Source of the DNA: Kosakonia cowanii JCM 10956 = DSM 18146
GTDB lineage: Bacteria; Pseudomonadota; Gammaproteobacteria; Enterobacterales; Enterobacteriaceae
Reading direction: 5' to 3'
Length of the DNA: 64,000 bases
NCBI RefSeq assembly: GCF_001975225.1
Contig: NZ_CP019445.1
Location: 3,534,001 to 3,598,000, forward strand
Part shown: positions 63,876 to 64,000 of the stretch, piece after piece
Numbering within the stretch: position 1 is the first letter of the stretch
How the letters are laid out: every line of letters begins with the position of its first letter
Made by a program: the position numbers and the translations under genes
Notes under the pieces: model-generated
The model's input: only the letters and a program-made list of their open reading frames with translations
The model's database searches: none
What the model was told of the DNA's origin: nothing

Positions 63876-64000
63876 TTACAGCCATTTACTGCGATGCAGC
63901 CACCAAGTCACACCACCGATCAGCAGCGCTAGCGCGGCGCAGAAGATGGCAAAACTTAAGTGCCAGCCGCCGCCGGGAATGCCGCCAAGGTTGACGCCAA
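63876..64000 (-). CDS. zntB: ZntB: zinc transporter, C-terminal end (cut by window edge)
   Basis: The minus-strand frame ending at the TAA of 63876-63878 reads [20 protein letters not shown] and ends WWLHRSKWL. This is the C-terminus of ZntB, a CorA-family zinc transporter: GVNxGGIPG is the family's GxN motif at the end of the penultimate helix, followed by the last transmembrane helix. Only 41 codons are inside the window. Its position next to fnrS agrees with K-12. Confidence 0.9.
   Translation of the reverse strand, partial: GVNLGGIPGGGWHLSFAIFCAALALLIGGVTWWLHRSKWL

Overview
The window is a piece of an enterobacterial chromosome. Its gene order is that of the Escherichia coli K-12 region running from ydcP to zntB, read in reverse. 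Going left to right, the recognisable backbone genes are rlhA(ydcP), sutR(ydcN), ydcO, tehB, ydcK, rimL, opgD, ydcJ, ydcI, a chemoreceptor at the trg position, cybB, aldA, ydcF, hrpA, azoR, ydbL-ynbE-ydbH, ldhA, hslJ, ydbJ, ydbK/nifJ, ttcA, dbpA, the sRNA gene fnrS and zntB (cut by the window edge). Protein lengths and starts match the K-12 orthologues closely. Base composition and the inserted genes suggest the Enterobacter / Kosakonia / Klebsiella side of the family, but the sequence alone does not fix the genus.

Inserted between backbone genes are accessory blocks. (1) At 4-8.4 kb there is a GH42 glycosidase, a GPH-type sugar symporter and a regulator that keeps every L-arabinose-contacting residue of AraC. 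The promoter in front of the glycosidase carries two TAGCAG half-sites exactly 21 bp apart, the geometry of araI1-I2. (2) At 9.9-16.2 kb lie a PqaA-like exported protein, an AraC regulator with an EamA exporter, and a divergent pair made of a DppA-like peptide-binding protein and a PepT-like peptidase. (3) At 18-20.9 kb is a four-gene overlapping operon: membrane catalase-like protein, cytochrome b561, ECF sigma factor, anti-sigma factor, with a sigma-type promoter in front. (4) At 23.5-24.5 kb a lone A+T-rich gene encodes a nucleotidyl-cyclase toxin of the anthrax edema factor / ExoY family with all catalytic residues. (5) At 27.5-30.5 kb are a DUF2076 protein, a Tlde1-type peptidoglycan effector with a putative membrane immunity protein, and a frameshifted DUF3829 lipoprotein. 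(6) At 32.4-36 kb are frmRA without frmB, an A+T-rich islet with a Cys-rich orphan, and an MHS transporter. (7) At 40.7-45.5 kb is a tripartite MFS efflux pump with an O-methyltransferase, followed by a triple REP/BIME array. (8) At 50.7-51.4 kb an effector-type protein kinase of the OspG/NleH/HopBF1 kind sits where K-12 carries the tyn/paa region.

The most striking feature is that three candidate secreted effectors (nucleotidyl cyclase, protein kinase, Tlde1) are scattered singly among housekeeping genes, with no secretion apparatus in the window. Two genes (rlhA and the DUF3829 lipoprotein) are broken by single-base deletions, which may be real mutations or assembly errors. tehA, ydcH, frmB and trg, all expected next to genes present here, are missing.
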